The translations under genes were made by a program, and so were the position numbers. From positions 11,708,772-11,772,771 of the forward strand of contig OY741271.1 of assembly GCA_963514095.1 (NCBI GenBank): a DNA stretch of 64,000 nt. The letters run 5' to 3'. This DNA is from Eutrigla gurnardus. Lineage: Eukaryota; Chordata; Actinopteri; Perciformes; Triglidae. Numbering within the stretch: position 1 is the stretch's first letter; each line of letters begins with the position of its first letter. Under the pieces are notes generated by a model. That model was given only the letters and a program-made list of their open reading frames with translations, made no database searches and had not been told where the DNA came from. Positions 52,670-64,000 of the stretch are shown in pieces.

Positions 52670-53117
52670 AATTAAAATGGCAGAAAAAAAGGGCTCCCAC
52701 ACCATCCCAACAAATAATAATTGCACTGGACATTTTTGCTCTCTGTCGATTGGACCCCCTTCAGACTTTGTTACATGATGAGACTGTTGTTCACTCATGA
52801 CGAACAAATATGGACACGTGTGCAGACACACACCTAATCTGTATGCACTGGACTTCAGCTCTCTGTACCACCTACTGCTGTAACACGTTATGCCAAATGT
52901 AACAAGTAAAAGAAAATGTTATGTCAAATGAAACATGCAAAAGATAAGATAATATTATGATGACGATTTTATCCTGTGGGTAATGGGGGCGGGACTAGAT
53001 AAGCCTTGGCTTCTCCCGCTTTCCCTTTCGGCCATGCGTATTTTACTATTTGAACAAAGATGTGTGATGATGCTGATTTAACTGACATGCCCGAAATAAA
53101 TAAATAAAAGTCATCTT

Positions 53118-53430
53118 AATGAATTGCATTGGTAGTGTGATAACAACCTGTCAATCACAAGGTAGCCCCACCCTAAATCATACCCTGCTTTATCATCTAA
53201 ATGAACATCAAGCTGTATTGAAGAGTACTTGAAACAAGTGATTGAGTCATATTTTCAATGTTTGAGATAATAAATCAAGTGAGAAGTAGGGTCATTTTCT
53301 CATTTATAGACTTCTATGCTATCTGACTTCTTCTTACAACCAGAGGCCCCCTGATGGCCAGTTGAGAGAATACAAGCTTAAGGTACTTCAGCTTTGGCTT
53401 CACGTCTCAGAACTGGAGGTTGCTGCCTGG
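53118..53430 (+). repeat. R1 copy F, right half
   Basis: Resumes after the LINE tail with GCATTGGTAGTGTGATAACA, TACCCTGCTTTATCATCTAA and AATAAATCAAGTGAGAAGTA. Confidence 0.65.
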
Positions 53431-55256
53431 TAACAATTTATTCATGCCAAAGCAAAAAAGATATCTACTGGCTGGGAACATTAGGTGCATGACTCATGAA
53501 TGCAAAACAAGTATAGTAAAAATAGTGCATGCGTTTTTGACATGATGTACCAGAGACAGAAAGCACAGAACTTCAGGTATGATGACAAGCAGTAGAGAAG
53601 CTCAAACCCATCCCAACCTGCAGCAGCACATCTGGTCTGTGCAGCTAAAAACTAGCAGGTCACAGCCTACAACCCCTCCCCCTTTAAGCACTGAGCTGTG
53701 GATGTGTGTGGTATGTTTTTAAGCTCTTCTTCCTGCTGGTAACATGAATATGACTAATACAGATGCCATTTATAGAATCAGCCGGCACAGACTGCCCTCC
53801 AGTCCACTGCCTGCTCCACTCTGTCTCCATTAGGGATGCAAGTCGATCAGCAGGTCGTTTTGAATTTCACCAACTCCCGTTAACTCTGGCTTCCATGATT
53901 TCTCTTCCTCTCTGTGTCTTTAATAAGGCTTGCATCGAGCCAGAGCCAAAGAGAAGGCCAGGCAAATACATTTTAGAAAAGTGGTTCATCACCCGGGGTG
54001 AAAGCAAATTAAGTGGTAGGCTATCATGTTTTATTAGTTAGCTAGCAATAACAAATCAAACAGTGCAAGAGTCACTGCGCTTCCAGCATCAAGTAGAAAC
54101 AAGGCTTTTACAGCTTTAATAATTATAATTTGACACGGGGCTCCCTTTGTTACTTACCGATTCAAGTCCAAGCAGTTACTGCCATCTAGTGGTGAAACAT
54201 CCCACAGCTCTACCAGCATCCTCAAGTCTGAGTGAATGTGCAAACGAGATCAACGTGATTAATACATTCAGCACTATTTATACTGCGTTACTTGGAGGAT
54301 GTAGCTTTTGTTGCTCTGCAGCAGGCTGCAAGAACAAAGCTGCTCCTTTATAGCTGTATTCCGCTTCAGCAGCGCAGCCTTCGTGGTCTACATCGGCCGA
54401 GTCCTTGAAGACCGCAAAGTCTCCGAAATGAGTTGGTTTAGATTGCAGAGGATATCCTGGTTTCCTCACCTTTGCCTCTCCCGTTGCTTAGCAACCCGCT
54501 GTAGTTAAGAAGAAAGAGCATAGAAGAGTTAACTAACGTCTCGTATTCAAATGTAGACAGAGCTCATATTTTATTCTTTTTATTTTATATTATGATGAGC
54601 GTATGCTTCACCACCGGCACCATCGGTACATGATGTATCAGAAGTCTATTTCTCACGCCGTTGATATGCTCACATCACTTGTTGCCATGTTGATTAAAAT
54701 CCAATCATCACTGCTGTGCAATGAATCTTGGGATAAGTTGGGCCGTGAAGGATCCATCAGTTCCATCCTCTGAATCAGGAGAAGAAGGGGGAGGTCGCAT
54801 TTCTGGGCTTCATTTGAAGGGGTCTTTGAAATGAAGCAGCCTCGTCTCAGCCGCTGTGACGCGTTCAGTCTTTGAAGGGAGTCTCTGAAGGACACAGCGA
54901 GTCTCTCCTACATGGATCAGCAGCTGAAGAGAACATGGCAACTTTAACTTCAGTGTCAGCACAATATCATCTATCAAGTGCGTTTATGCATTCATTCACC
55001 AAATAAGTGCACATGTACGACCTCATTTACAAGATTCTCATTTTAAAACAAAACCGCTGGAAACATGGAGTTAGTGTTAGCTCAGTTAGCTCATTACCCA
55101 CAGCAAGTTTTTCATCTGGCAAAATGAGAATCCTGCATTTGTTTACATTTTGTGGACTATGTGTTAAAGGTGAGCAAAAAGGTCAAGCAACAGTGACTAA
55201 AGGGGACATGGTTTGGTGAACGGTCAATTAACTTTGCATCCTCCGCTCTTAGTCTA
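53431..55256. other. No gene recognised
   Basis: Short frames on both strands with no domain and no consistent splice model. Confidence 0.45.
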
Positions 55257-55680
55257 ACCATAGACTGCATATAAGAAGTGGACGTGGGCATATTGATGTC
55301 ACCCGTTGGTTTAATTTAATTTGAAGCCTGGAGTTCATCATTTTGGACGTCACCATCTTGGATTTTTTTTACAACTAATGAAAAGACGTGACCATATTTG
55401 GACTGTAGAGGAGCAACGGCTGGATATGACGAACACAAGGAGCAAAGATCTGGATCCACCTGACTTCTGGTGAGAAGCTGTTAACAAAGTTAGCTTCTTT
55501 AAAGCAAGATCAAGTGTTGAAGTAGCTAACTGCATTGGTAGCGATTTGACTCTACATGGGACCAGAATGTATTAAATGAACATCATGCTGTATTAAAGAA
55601 GATTTGAAACTAGCAATTGAGAGAATGCAAGTTGAAGGCACTTTAGCCCCGGCTTCACTTTCCAGAACCGGAGGTTTTCC
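55257..55680 (+). repeat. R1 copy G
   Basis: The most complete 5' part: CCATAGACTGCATATAAGAA, CACCATCTTGGATTTTTT and GCTGTTAACAAAGTTAGCTT, then the GACTTGAAAC-type 3' part with an internal deletion. Confidence 0.65.
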
Positions 55681-56589
55681 GTTGTAGTGTCATCAGCTGT
55701 CTCGTGAGGACTGCATCTTGTGTGACAGAGAGGGAAGAAGAAAGACACTGACCAGCGTCATATATCCAGATATCACCACTGTGATGTGTTCTCCCGCTAT
55801 AGGAGCACTCCATCCATGCGCTGCATTTGAAGTGGGTTTTGATGTCAGCTTCATCTATTATGGATCCGGTGACATTTTTCTGACAGCAGCCCCCGATACG
55901 CCTCTGAGGAGGCTGGCATGAAAACAGATGCAAGTATGCACTTTCCTGTCATTAACTCTTGCTCTTTTTCCTCACTTTTCCTCCACAAGACGGTTCTGGA
56001 GTCAGGCAGGAAAGAAAAAAAACGAACAAAAAAAAGCACACAGGACACATGGAATCAGACAGCAAGTCAAAATAGTTTATTGTAGAACAGGATTCATAGT
56101 TGAGGCACTACCTCACATTAAGTATAGGCACTGAACTACTGCACTGGAGTCACAGCCACAACTCGGTCTGAAACCAAAGCCTGCCAGCCACGCCGACGCT
56201 GGCTACAGCTCCACCCACAACATGTCATCACACTCCGAAATATTAAAGAAATGCTAAATTAGTTGATCGGATGTGGATCTATATGTACGAATCGAGGGGG
56301 TAAACAGGGAAATATTATTGTTATTAATAAGAAGTGGTGGATTTTTAAAAGGTTTTGTCACTACTAGTAATTTAACTTTTACTGTAAGTATTTTAAGTTT
56401 GTATTTAATCTCTATTTCACGTCGCATCTGTTTCAGAGTAAGATCAAAAGTAACTGATGAGCCGTGTGAGAATGAAGCTTCAGCTGACACTGGAATTGAA
56501 ACGTGCTAAATTGGTTCTGGTAAGTAAGAGAGAGATCCGACAGATGAGAATTTTACAAAACACTTAACACACCACCCATCGAGCATTGT

Positions 56590-56715
56590 GACTGAAATCA
56601 AACCATCAAACCTAATTCTACCTAATGTTTGGTCCTGCCCGTCTATCCTGTCTCAGAGAAATGTAGCCATATGGAAAATGGAGACTCTGGAAATTATGTT
56701 TCAGCTAGACTTTAA
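56590..56715 (+). repeat. R3 copy 2
   Basis: ACCATCAAACCTAATTCTAC, AGCCATATGGAAAATGG and TTTCAGCTAGACTTTAA align with the other R3 copies. Confidence 0.55.
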
Positions 56716-57282
56716 GATGTGTGACAACGAGTAAAAAATGGCGTTGCATTGCGCAGATTGACATTCAGGGAGTACATCAACAACTCACTATGCAGAGAGG
56801 AATGTCTTATAACCCTTCTTATCAATTTAAAAAGCCATTGATCGCCTCACTGGTGTAACAATGTGGCTGGCAGGCTTCGATGAGGAGACATTACATCACC
56901 CATCATCCTTCAGCTCATTCAGTCTTGTTTCCCCCCGGATTTTCTCACCTCAACCAACAATCTAAGAGCACACTACCATGTCACACTGAGCAATTACATT
57001 CATCAACAACCACAACAAATATTATTATGATTACTGTTGTATTATAACAATGAATAATAACAAAAGTAACATCATTACCGGCATCCTTGTCTGTGTGAGC
57101 GGGTGATTAAAAGGAAATGTCGCAGAAATGTAGTTGCTAGAATCATACTATTATTTGGGAGTTGTGCCATAGTTTCTAGTTTGTCTCGGTTTCTGCTCGT
57201 ATGTAATGATTTTTGTCATGTACCCATCTACAGTATTTATGACCCCAGTCAAAGCCAGCAAATTCCTAAAAAGTGTCTTGAT

Positions 57283-57425
57283 TAATGGAATAGTTTGACT
57301 TTTTGAGAGCATTGCTTAATGCCTCCCTTTTTTGGTAGTTAGATAAGAAGATCAAATCAGCCAGCAGTTAGCTTAGCTTAGCATAAAGACTGGACGTGGG
57401 GGGAAACTGTTAGCCTGGCTCTCTT
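57283..57425 (+). repeat. R2 copy f
   Basis: GGAATAGTTTGACTTTTTGA at the start and CAGTTAGCTTAGCTTAGCAT in the core, the best R2 copy here. Confidence 0.6.
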
Positions 57426-57596
57426 TTGAAAAATCGTTTCAAAGATCTGCCTACCAAGTCTTCTCAATTAAAGTCGAGCAGAAATTAAAAATGCCCTCAT
57501 AACCCTTTTAGATCACATCCACGGTCATATTTTTCACCTATTGTACAGTATGAAAAAATTTGCAAAAATGAATTTCTTTATATTACAGAGAAGTTT

Positions 57597-57728
57597 GTGA
57601 GCTCATCTTTTCAACGATCAAATAAATTCCACCCAATGTTATGCCCCGCCTCCACATCCTGTTTCACTCAGAAAACGTCACCGTAGAAGCTAGATAATCT
57701 TGAAAGAGGGTTTCAGCTCGACTTTAAA
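57597..57728 (+). repeat. R3 copy 3
   Basis: TGTGAGCTCATCTTTTCAAC, CCCCGCCTCCACATCCTG and TTTCAGCTCGACTTTAA align with the other R3 copies. Confidence 0.55.
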
Positions 57729-57754
57729 GTAATTAATACATTACATCTCTTGAG

Positions 57755-57880
57755 TTCACACAAGCATACTAGCTAAGCTAGACTAATTGCCTCCAGGCTC
57801 TAGTGCCACGCATGATGCATGAGTGGTATCAATCTCTTTCAACTCTCAAAAAATAAAGAGAATAAACATTGTTTCAATAT
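57755..57880 (-). repeat. R2 copy g (inverted)
   Basis: CATACTAGCTAAGCTAGACT and CAATCTCTTTCAACTCTC resemble a degraded inverted R2. Confidence 0.4.
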
Positions 57881-58142
57881 TAGCTTCTATCATTTAAAAT
57901 GGACTGTTAAATTAGTTGTTTAGTTAGAAATGGCCTCTCCAGGCCTCATCACCATATTACACCATGTTTCAGAGGTAGCGAATAGGCAGGTTGTGAAAAT
58001 ATAACTGTTTAACGGTTTGATTTCATGAAACAAATTTATACCCGTGGAAACATTTTTATTAATTAAAAAGGAAATGCATGTGGCTGCAAGGATCAAGTGA
58101 TCAGCATGTTTTGAAGCTCTGTCACATTTTTATGATGTTTAA

Positions 58143-58303
58143 AGGGCCACTCCAGCTATTTATTATTGCACTTAAAAAATAAAGTCGGGGGACTCACAAG
58201 CTGCATCAAAGCTAATCCTAAAAGGACTTTTTACAACTGTTTTCACAGACTTAGTAGTACTTATTATGAGAATCTTCACAGGTAAATTTGGTGGAGTGTC
58301 CCT
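58143..58303. mobile_element. TTAA-flanked MITE
   Basis: Termini AGGGCCACTCCAGC and (inverted) AGGGACACTCCACC are flanked by TTAA (58139-58142 and 58304-58307). Its internal GTCGGGGGACTCACAAGC recurs inverted near 18471-18492, within a probable related copy. Confidence 0.7.
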
Positions 58304-61300
58304 TTAAATGTTAGAAATGAGTGTTCTACTCAGAAATTGAATAGAAGTAGAACAGACATGACACATCAACTGTTTTCCATGTTCATTTTACGAGTACGAA
58401 AGAAAAACAAGTCCCAGGGAGTCAGTTAGCTAACAAGCTAGTGAGTTAGCAAATTTCACTACTTTAATGCACCTGTTACAGAAAATTAGGCGAACAAAGT
58501 TCTGAAGATAATAAGTATAGATAAAGCCTTCATTTGTTAAATTTTAGTTATATGCTTGGTAACATTACTAATGTTACTCCACTACTAGCCTTTACTGCAA
58601 AACCTCACTTTAGTTTGTGATTTACAGTAATTCGGTTTACTTATGTGGACGTGGTCCTACAGCAGTCGCAGTGGAAACGGTGCACATAACAATGGCCGCC
58701 ACTCTGACCATCCTGCTACGGCGATTTTAAGAGGGATGTCTGTTCTACTCCTATTTTATTTCTGTGATTCTAACAATATTGGTGAAAAGCTGAAACAGAA
58801 ATGTGTTTGTCTCGGTGGACGTGATCTAATTTGTGTAAAACTGTATGTATGTTGGTTTTTTTGCTCTTACACAATATTGTTCGATGTTTCAAGTACTAAG
58901 GTCATATCTGACTCCAATCATTGTGACTTGAGGGTCAGTGCTGTGTGGCCTTGATTTACCGTAAGTGCATAGTTTGAAGTTACTATGTGTGGGAATCTAT
59001 CTTCTCCAACCAAATAATCACACAGTCGTCATAGGGATAAAAATACAAAGTGAAAAGCATTATAACATAACAAAGGATTTAACTTTTTAGTTACTCCCTT
59101 AGATGCCATCTGAGGGAATCGAGCTCCACCCTTCCTTTATGTTTAGTGTTTTCATATTTCTTATCACCTTCAGAACATTTCATTCAGTTCAGTGAACCTC
59201 CCAAATCACATTTGCACATACAGTACAGAGCACATGGCAATATCGATCCACTGAGAGCACAACGCTGTTCACCAGGTTTCTACCATGTCAATCACTGTAG
59301 GGAAACGGCACAGTGAGAGAGATTAGTACAAGAGGGGGATTCTGGGTTTGCGTTTCCCAAAATGTCTGCACAACCTACTTACACTTGAACACTCATACAG
59401 TGACAGAAGCCGCTGTTTAGAGATAGAGATTATTTGAAGCATCTTGGTTCACTCACAGAATAAAAAAGTATTTATTCTGTTATTTTATTTTATTTTTGAT
59501 AACTCAGAAGGTTCTAAATCACTCGACAGGTTAAATTACAAACGAAACAGCTTCATTGTTCCAAATATATCTCTATTGTCTTTCTTGTCACACTAAATAT
59601 AACCTTTTGCAGGCATCTCTACTGAATCACCACATATTAGATTTCACATAATCCTCATCCCCAGTATTATACAAACCGCTGCTATGCATCTGAGCAACAC
59701 GGTGACAGAAAACAGATTCTGTATTCTATTAAAAATATATTTGCGAGCGAAGCAGAGCTTTGCGAGAGCACATCACTAGTGACAAACACTTGAGGGAACC
59801 CAGCTCAGAACTGGAAAACACCACGACACATCTGTCACCTCACAACCTCAAGCCACGACACAAACTAAATAATGAACAATTCTCAACAAAAATAAAACAA
59901 TACAACCTCATCAATAATAATCAAGGGGATGTTTGATAGGTTTCAACTACAGGCCTAAACAGGAAACAAAAACAAGAACACATTGGTATGCTAATGTCAG
60001 AGCAGCACATTGATGCTACCTGCAGGTGTTAACACTGTTCCCTGTTGCCCAGGAAACTGGGTTTTCCTGCACACAAGAAAAAAAAACAAAGCTGGAGAGG
60101 CTGTTAATTGTCCCATATAAGACACAGTTCTGGATTGGATTCATAAAACTGAAAACAGTGTAAATTCAGCATCTTCTGGCCCATCTTTGCACTGTGCTGA
60201 ATGCACCCGTTGTTTTACCAGAACCTGAGTCTGTAGGCCTTTTTTGTGTGAATTAAGGCACAGAGCGTGCCATGCACAGTGTACCTACACTAAACAGGGC
60301 CCTGAATGTATCTTGGACAAGAGGGTGCATACGGTATCTACAAATGTTTGAGAGGTATGATACACAAGGCAACTTTTTGAGGCAATGCAGAATAAACAAA
60401 TGTCTCAATGTTATTTTCTGATGGCTTTGCTGAAGTTTATTGACACATTTTGATCAGGTTATAGGTGCAGCCACCAATCAGCTGATATCCGTTCTCAAAC
60501 AGCTCTTCAGCCATTCTTAATAGTTTTATCGGTAGTCTCTCTAAATCTGATCAGAATAGCTGATTAGATGACTCATTGATTCTGAATTTAAAAATTTTTC
60601 TTCATCTGCATTTAAGCCTTCCATCTAATTGGCTCTGAGAGTGACAATACGGCGATCTCCATGACATCGAGGTCGAGTGCGGCACCGTTTTTCAACAATT
60701 GTGCTGAAGCTCGCCCTGGAGCGCCCAGCAGGACGGAGCATTTGTGTCCAGTGGTGTCGCTAGGAGCCGTGGGGGTCAACACCACAGAGATCACACCTAA
60801 ATTGGTTAATATATAGACGTAGTGGTTCAGCCCACTGATGTTTCGGTACCTGCTGTGTGTGTGGTCAAGAGACAGAGAGAGAGGGAGGGAGGGAATATTA
60901 TGGGCCCCGACATACACCTTACACCCTGATGAAATGTCAGGAAGGTGTGACGGTATGAATAAACAGATAGCGCCTGAGCTACTTTAGTTCTGTAAGAACA
61001 TATTATGCTAGAGCATCATCTGCTGATTGCCTGCTGAAAGTGTACATCATGTAATTAGCTGCTACCTGCACTGAAGCATCCTGCTCTAGTTGTTCAACCT
61101 GCCACCAGTAGAGAGATTTCACTCCAACACTGATGGGATCAGAGAGGCAGCGAGATGGAAAAGTAAAACAACAACCGGACAACCAAAAGAGAGGGAGCTG
61201 GCTCTGGAAAAGTCCCAGAATTCGGCAAAAATTTGTCAAAAACCTAAAGCTCGTCCAGTTGCTGACGATAAAGTTCAAAGACTACGAGGGCCTGGATGAC

Positions 61301-61802
61301 TTAGAATCTTCAGACATTCGTTCGCTTGTAGTTTTGTCTATGTTTTCTATTTAAGTTAATGCCTTATTGTGATTTATTCTTTAGTATTTGTATTCCTTTG
61401 GAAAAGTAAGCACTGATATAAATTACTACCGTTACACACGCAGTCTCACAAACTGCAGCTGGTTCAAGGCTGGTCAGAGATCTTTATAGACAACATGATC
61501 TCCGTGTTCTCGCCGAGCTTTTGATAGATGGAAGCGTGTGAGTGATTGATGGCGTTCTTGCCCTCCGGCTTACAACTCCAAGCAACAGTGTGTACAACGT
61601 GCGTGCTTGTGTGTGCGTGTGCCTGCAGGTACATAAGTGAGCTGCTAACACACTCAATTAGATGCACACAATGCAGCAGCAGAAATAACCAGCTGTCAAC
61701 TGCCATCTCGTCTGCGCTGCAGCAGCTTCAGTGCTCTCTCACCGACTCTGTTAACAAGGTCTACCAGGATGCAGAGCAGAAACATGTATAAAGTGGAGCA
61801 TG

Positions 61803-61803
<1 letters not shown>
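58304..61803. other. No gene recognised
   Basis: Mixed-composition spacer. Frames of up to about 100 codons occur but lack domain features. Confidence 0.45.

Positions 61804-61863
<60 letters not shown>
61804..61863. repeat. (TG)n microsatellite
   Basis: About 29 units followed by (GA)n, 70 bp before the foldback element. Confidence 0.97.
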
Positions 61864-61874
<11 letters not shown>

Positions 61875-61938
61875 AACAATGCTTATATTGGGAGTTAAAG
61901 ATAGCTCCCTTTTCCTGTACAGTATTAGTGATGTATCT

Positions 61939-62517
61939 ACGACAGCGTATTAGGGCCACTGTCGAAAAAAAAAAAAAAAAAAAAAACGGAGCTGAGAGAG
62001 GTGGGCAATACTCCGAGATTAAAAGTCGCAAATTTGCTAGTTTAAAGTGGCCCATTTGCCAGTTTTAAAGTGACAAATTTGCTACTTTAAAGTGGCAAAT
62101 TTGCTTGTTTATTAAGATGCTAACAACTGGCATTTCTGCTAGCTAACTTCCCATGAATGTCGCTTTTATCTTTCTAATTAATCCATCCCAACGTGCGACA
62201 ACGCCAAACCACCCGATCAACAAACACACATAAGATGACAATTTGGCCCATGTAAAATTAACCAACACTAACCATCAACAGCCATCACCCTAAGGACCTT
62301 AGCAAAGCGTTGATACACGTTGGGATGGATTAATTAGAAAGACAAAAGCGACATTCATGGGAAGTTAGCTATCATAAATGCCGGTTGATGGCATCGTAAT
62401 TACCTAGCAAATTTGCCACTTTAAAACTAGCAAATTTGCAATTTTTTTCTCAGAATATTGCCCACCTTTCTCGGCTCCGTCCCCCCCCCCCTTAAAGTGG
62501 CCCTAATACGCCGTCGT
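61939..62517. mobile_element. Foldback (long inverted repeat) DNA element
   Basis: Two arms of roughly 270 bp are inverted copies with ends ACGACAGCGTATTAGGGCC and (inverted) ACGACGGCGTATTAGGGCC, flanked by a perfect 8-bp duplication ATGTATCT (61931-61938 and 62518-62525). The arms carry repeated AAGTGGCAAATTTGC blocks. A poly-A tract in the left arm is matched by a poly-C tract in the right. hAT or MULE type; the superfamily is undecided. Confidence 0.8.
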
Positions 62518-62525
62518 ATGTATCT

Positions 62526-63784
62526 GACTCATCTCTCTCCTATAAATATATACCAGTCTTTTTACAGTTTACTGGATTTGGAGACATACTGTTTTAGGTC
62601 CTTTTCCCGTCACATTTATTCAGTTATTTAAAATAGTATGGATGAATGTCGTCTCTAAACCATAACAGCTTATTGCTTATATAAGGATCATTATATGTGA
62701 ATGATCTGATCTGTCGATCCAATCTGGCTTCAATTTTCCAGTTGCAGTCTCAGGCTCATCTATCAGGTTGGAGCACACCCTGCCCTAACTCACCTCGGCA
62801 TCAACTCAACTCTGGGGAATTTTAAATTTTTATCAAGGCCAATGTAACTTACCTTTGCTCTCCAGGAAGAGGGGAGGAGGTAAATTAAACTGCTAGAGCA
62901 ATAATCCAAATGTTAATTTAACTACTTTAGTTGGTGTCTCAATAAAACGTTTCACTTTAAGCTGGAGTCCATTATTTTTGGGCTGTTGTTCCACCAAACC
63001 AGCTGAGTCACAATTGACTCTTTTACAGTATATTAATATTAGGACTGGCGGTGCTGAGCTCTGGCAGGTTTGGGTAAAAACAGCTACCAGTAGGCAGGAT
63101 GAGAAAGACAGAATAACACTGTGCTGGGCAATTCCTTTGTTTCCTGCCTGACCTCCTCTGCTGTCACCAAGTCCATCACAAAATATTCTACACTGCACAG
63201 CCTCACCTAACCTCAGCATAAACAAACCCAGCCTCCACCACAAGCCCGTTTTTCGAGCGTTAGTTGCTCACCCACTGTGGGACGGAGAGGTCGTGAAATG
63301 TTTGTAACAGCTGCAGCCAACTTGGATTCACAGCAGGTACAATGGATGTGACTTCTCAAAGTCTGTATGTTCAGTATGTTTCACAAGTGTTTTTTAGGCA
63401 ACACGGCGAACAGCGTTTGGCAGTTGTTACCTAGTAACAGTAACAATTAGTGTAAGGGATTATGATTATATATATATATGATCGTCTTATTTATGATTAT
63501 TTAAACATAAAATGTAAAGTATTATCAGTCTGTTTTAGTGCCAGTTACATAACAAACGTAGACCTGCTTATTTTGCATAACAGATCAACTTATTTTAACC
63601 CAAATCACAATCTTTTCCAAAGCCTAACCAATAAAATTGTTTTGTTTCGCAAGTAAACCTACAGTGGGAGTTTATTTTGAAAAGACACTGAATGCATGTA
63701 ATGAAGCTGACACTAGAGGGGCAGCTACAGCGTCTTAGTTTGAAGTGTCGGGCCACTGAACAAGCTGATGGATGAGACAAGATG
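62526..63784. other. No gene recognised
   Basis: Spacer between the foldback element and the terminal hAT remnant. Confidence 0.45.
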
Positions 63785-63916
63785 GTAATGAATTACATAA
63801 TGCGACCGATTACTTTTGGCTGTTAACTAATTATTTAAATAATTGCATTACTTTTTTCAAACGGTAATATGTGATCTGCAATTTACTAGATTTTTCAACT
63901 AACTTGCCCAACACTG
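63785..63916. mobile_element. hAT-like element remnant, one end
   Basis: Rich in GTTACTTTT/ATTACTTTT-like motifs and ending CCCAACACTG, similar to the end of the 8560-9391 element. The opposite end and target duplication were not found, so it is truncated. Confidence 0.45.
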
Positions 63917-64000
63917 CAGGGGGTAGCATATTAAGCCATTTATTAGGCAAAGTGATGGTTTTTTGAAATATACTGAACAAACAGGCCGACGGTGGAGACG

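Larger units (their letters stand above)
51598..53117 (+). mobile_element. 5'-truncated LINE copy with unusual 3' cargo
   Basis: Starts inside the C-terminal part of a reverse transcriptase ORF and ends with a typical fish LINE tail (GGGGGCGGGACTAGATAAGC, then CCCGAAATAAATAAATAAAA). It splits an older dispersed repeat whose halves resume on each side. The 3' region contains the small ORF at 52226-52669. Confidence 0.7.

Overview
The window looks like teleost fish genomic DNA. It is AT-rich, intron-bearing vertebrate sequence, dense in (CA)n/(TG)n microsatellites and in fish-type repeats: hAT-like elements with 8-bp target duplications, TTAA-flanked MITEs, LINE 3' ends and tRNA-like SINE heads. 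Two protein-coding genes can be reconstructed exon by exon. The rest is non-coding or repeat-derived.

Plus strand, about 14.2-17.2 kb: a compact serine/threonine kinase gene of the SBK (SH3-binding-domain kinase) type. It has three coding exons (14824-14986, 15776-15978, 16558-17223; 343 aa) and a probable 5' UTR exon at 14245-14501. All splice phases agree and the main kinase motifs (glycine loop, VAIK-type Lys, HRD, DFG, an APE-like SPE) are present.

Minus strand, 39.3 kb down to 26.3 kb: a large SRCR (scavenger receptor cysteine-rich) type I membrane receptor with 19 coding exons and 1271 codons. A TATA box and signal-peptide exon lie at 39.2-39.3 kb. Eleven SRCR domains (D1-D11) follow between 37.1 and 28.8 kb, then a juxtamembrane/transmembrane exon and three cytoplasmic exons carrying five tyrosines in acidic YDDI-like contexts. 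Every junction fits (61+312+105+198+192+155+145+309+303+297+294+306+276+173+109+168+96+138+179 nt = 3816 nt). The layout resembles the CD5/CD6/WC1/CD163 group, but the domains are strongly diverged and cysteine number varies from 4 to 9. Three domains are split by introns at three different places, and a 100-bp CA repeat directly abuts one splice donor.

The flanks (0-14 kb, 17-26 kb, 39-64 kb) hold repeats, several with complete ends and target duplications: hAT-like elements at 8560-9391 and 17739-18273, a foldback element at 61939-62517, TTAA elements at 37467-38054 and 58143-58303, and a Harbinger-like element at 40949-42079. A LINE copy (51598-53117) interrupts an older dispersed repeat. 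Its 3' part carries an unexpected GC-rich small ORF (52226-52669) for an apparent single-pass membrane protein with a charged tail, broken by one in-frame TGA; I do not recognise it, and it is the least explained coding signal here. A GC-rich block at 24.85-25.07 kb resembles an inverted 28S rRNA D2 fragment. The two genes are about 9 kb apart, convergently transcribed, and nothing in the sequence says they act together.
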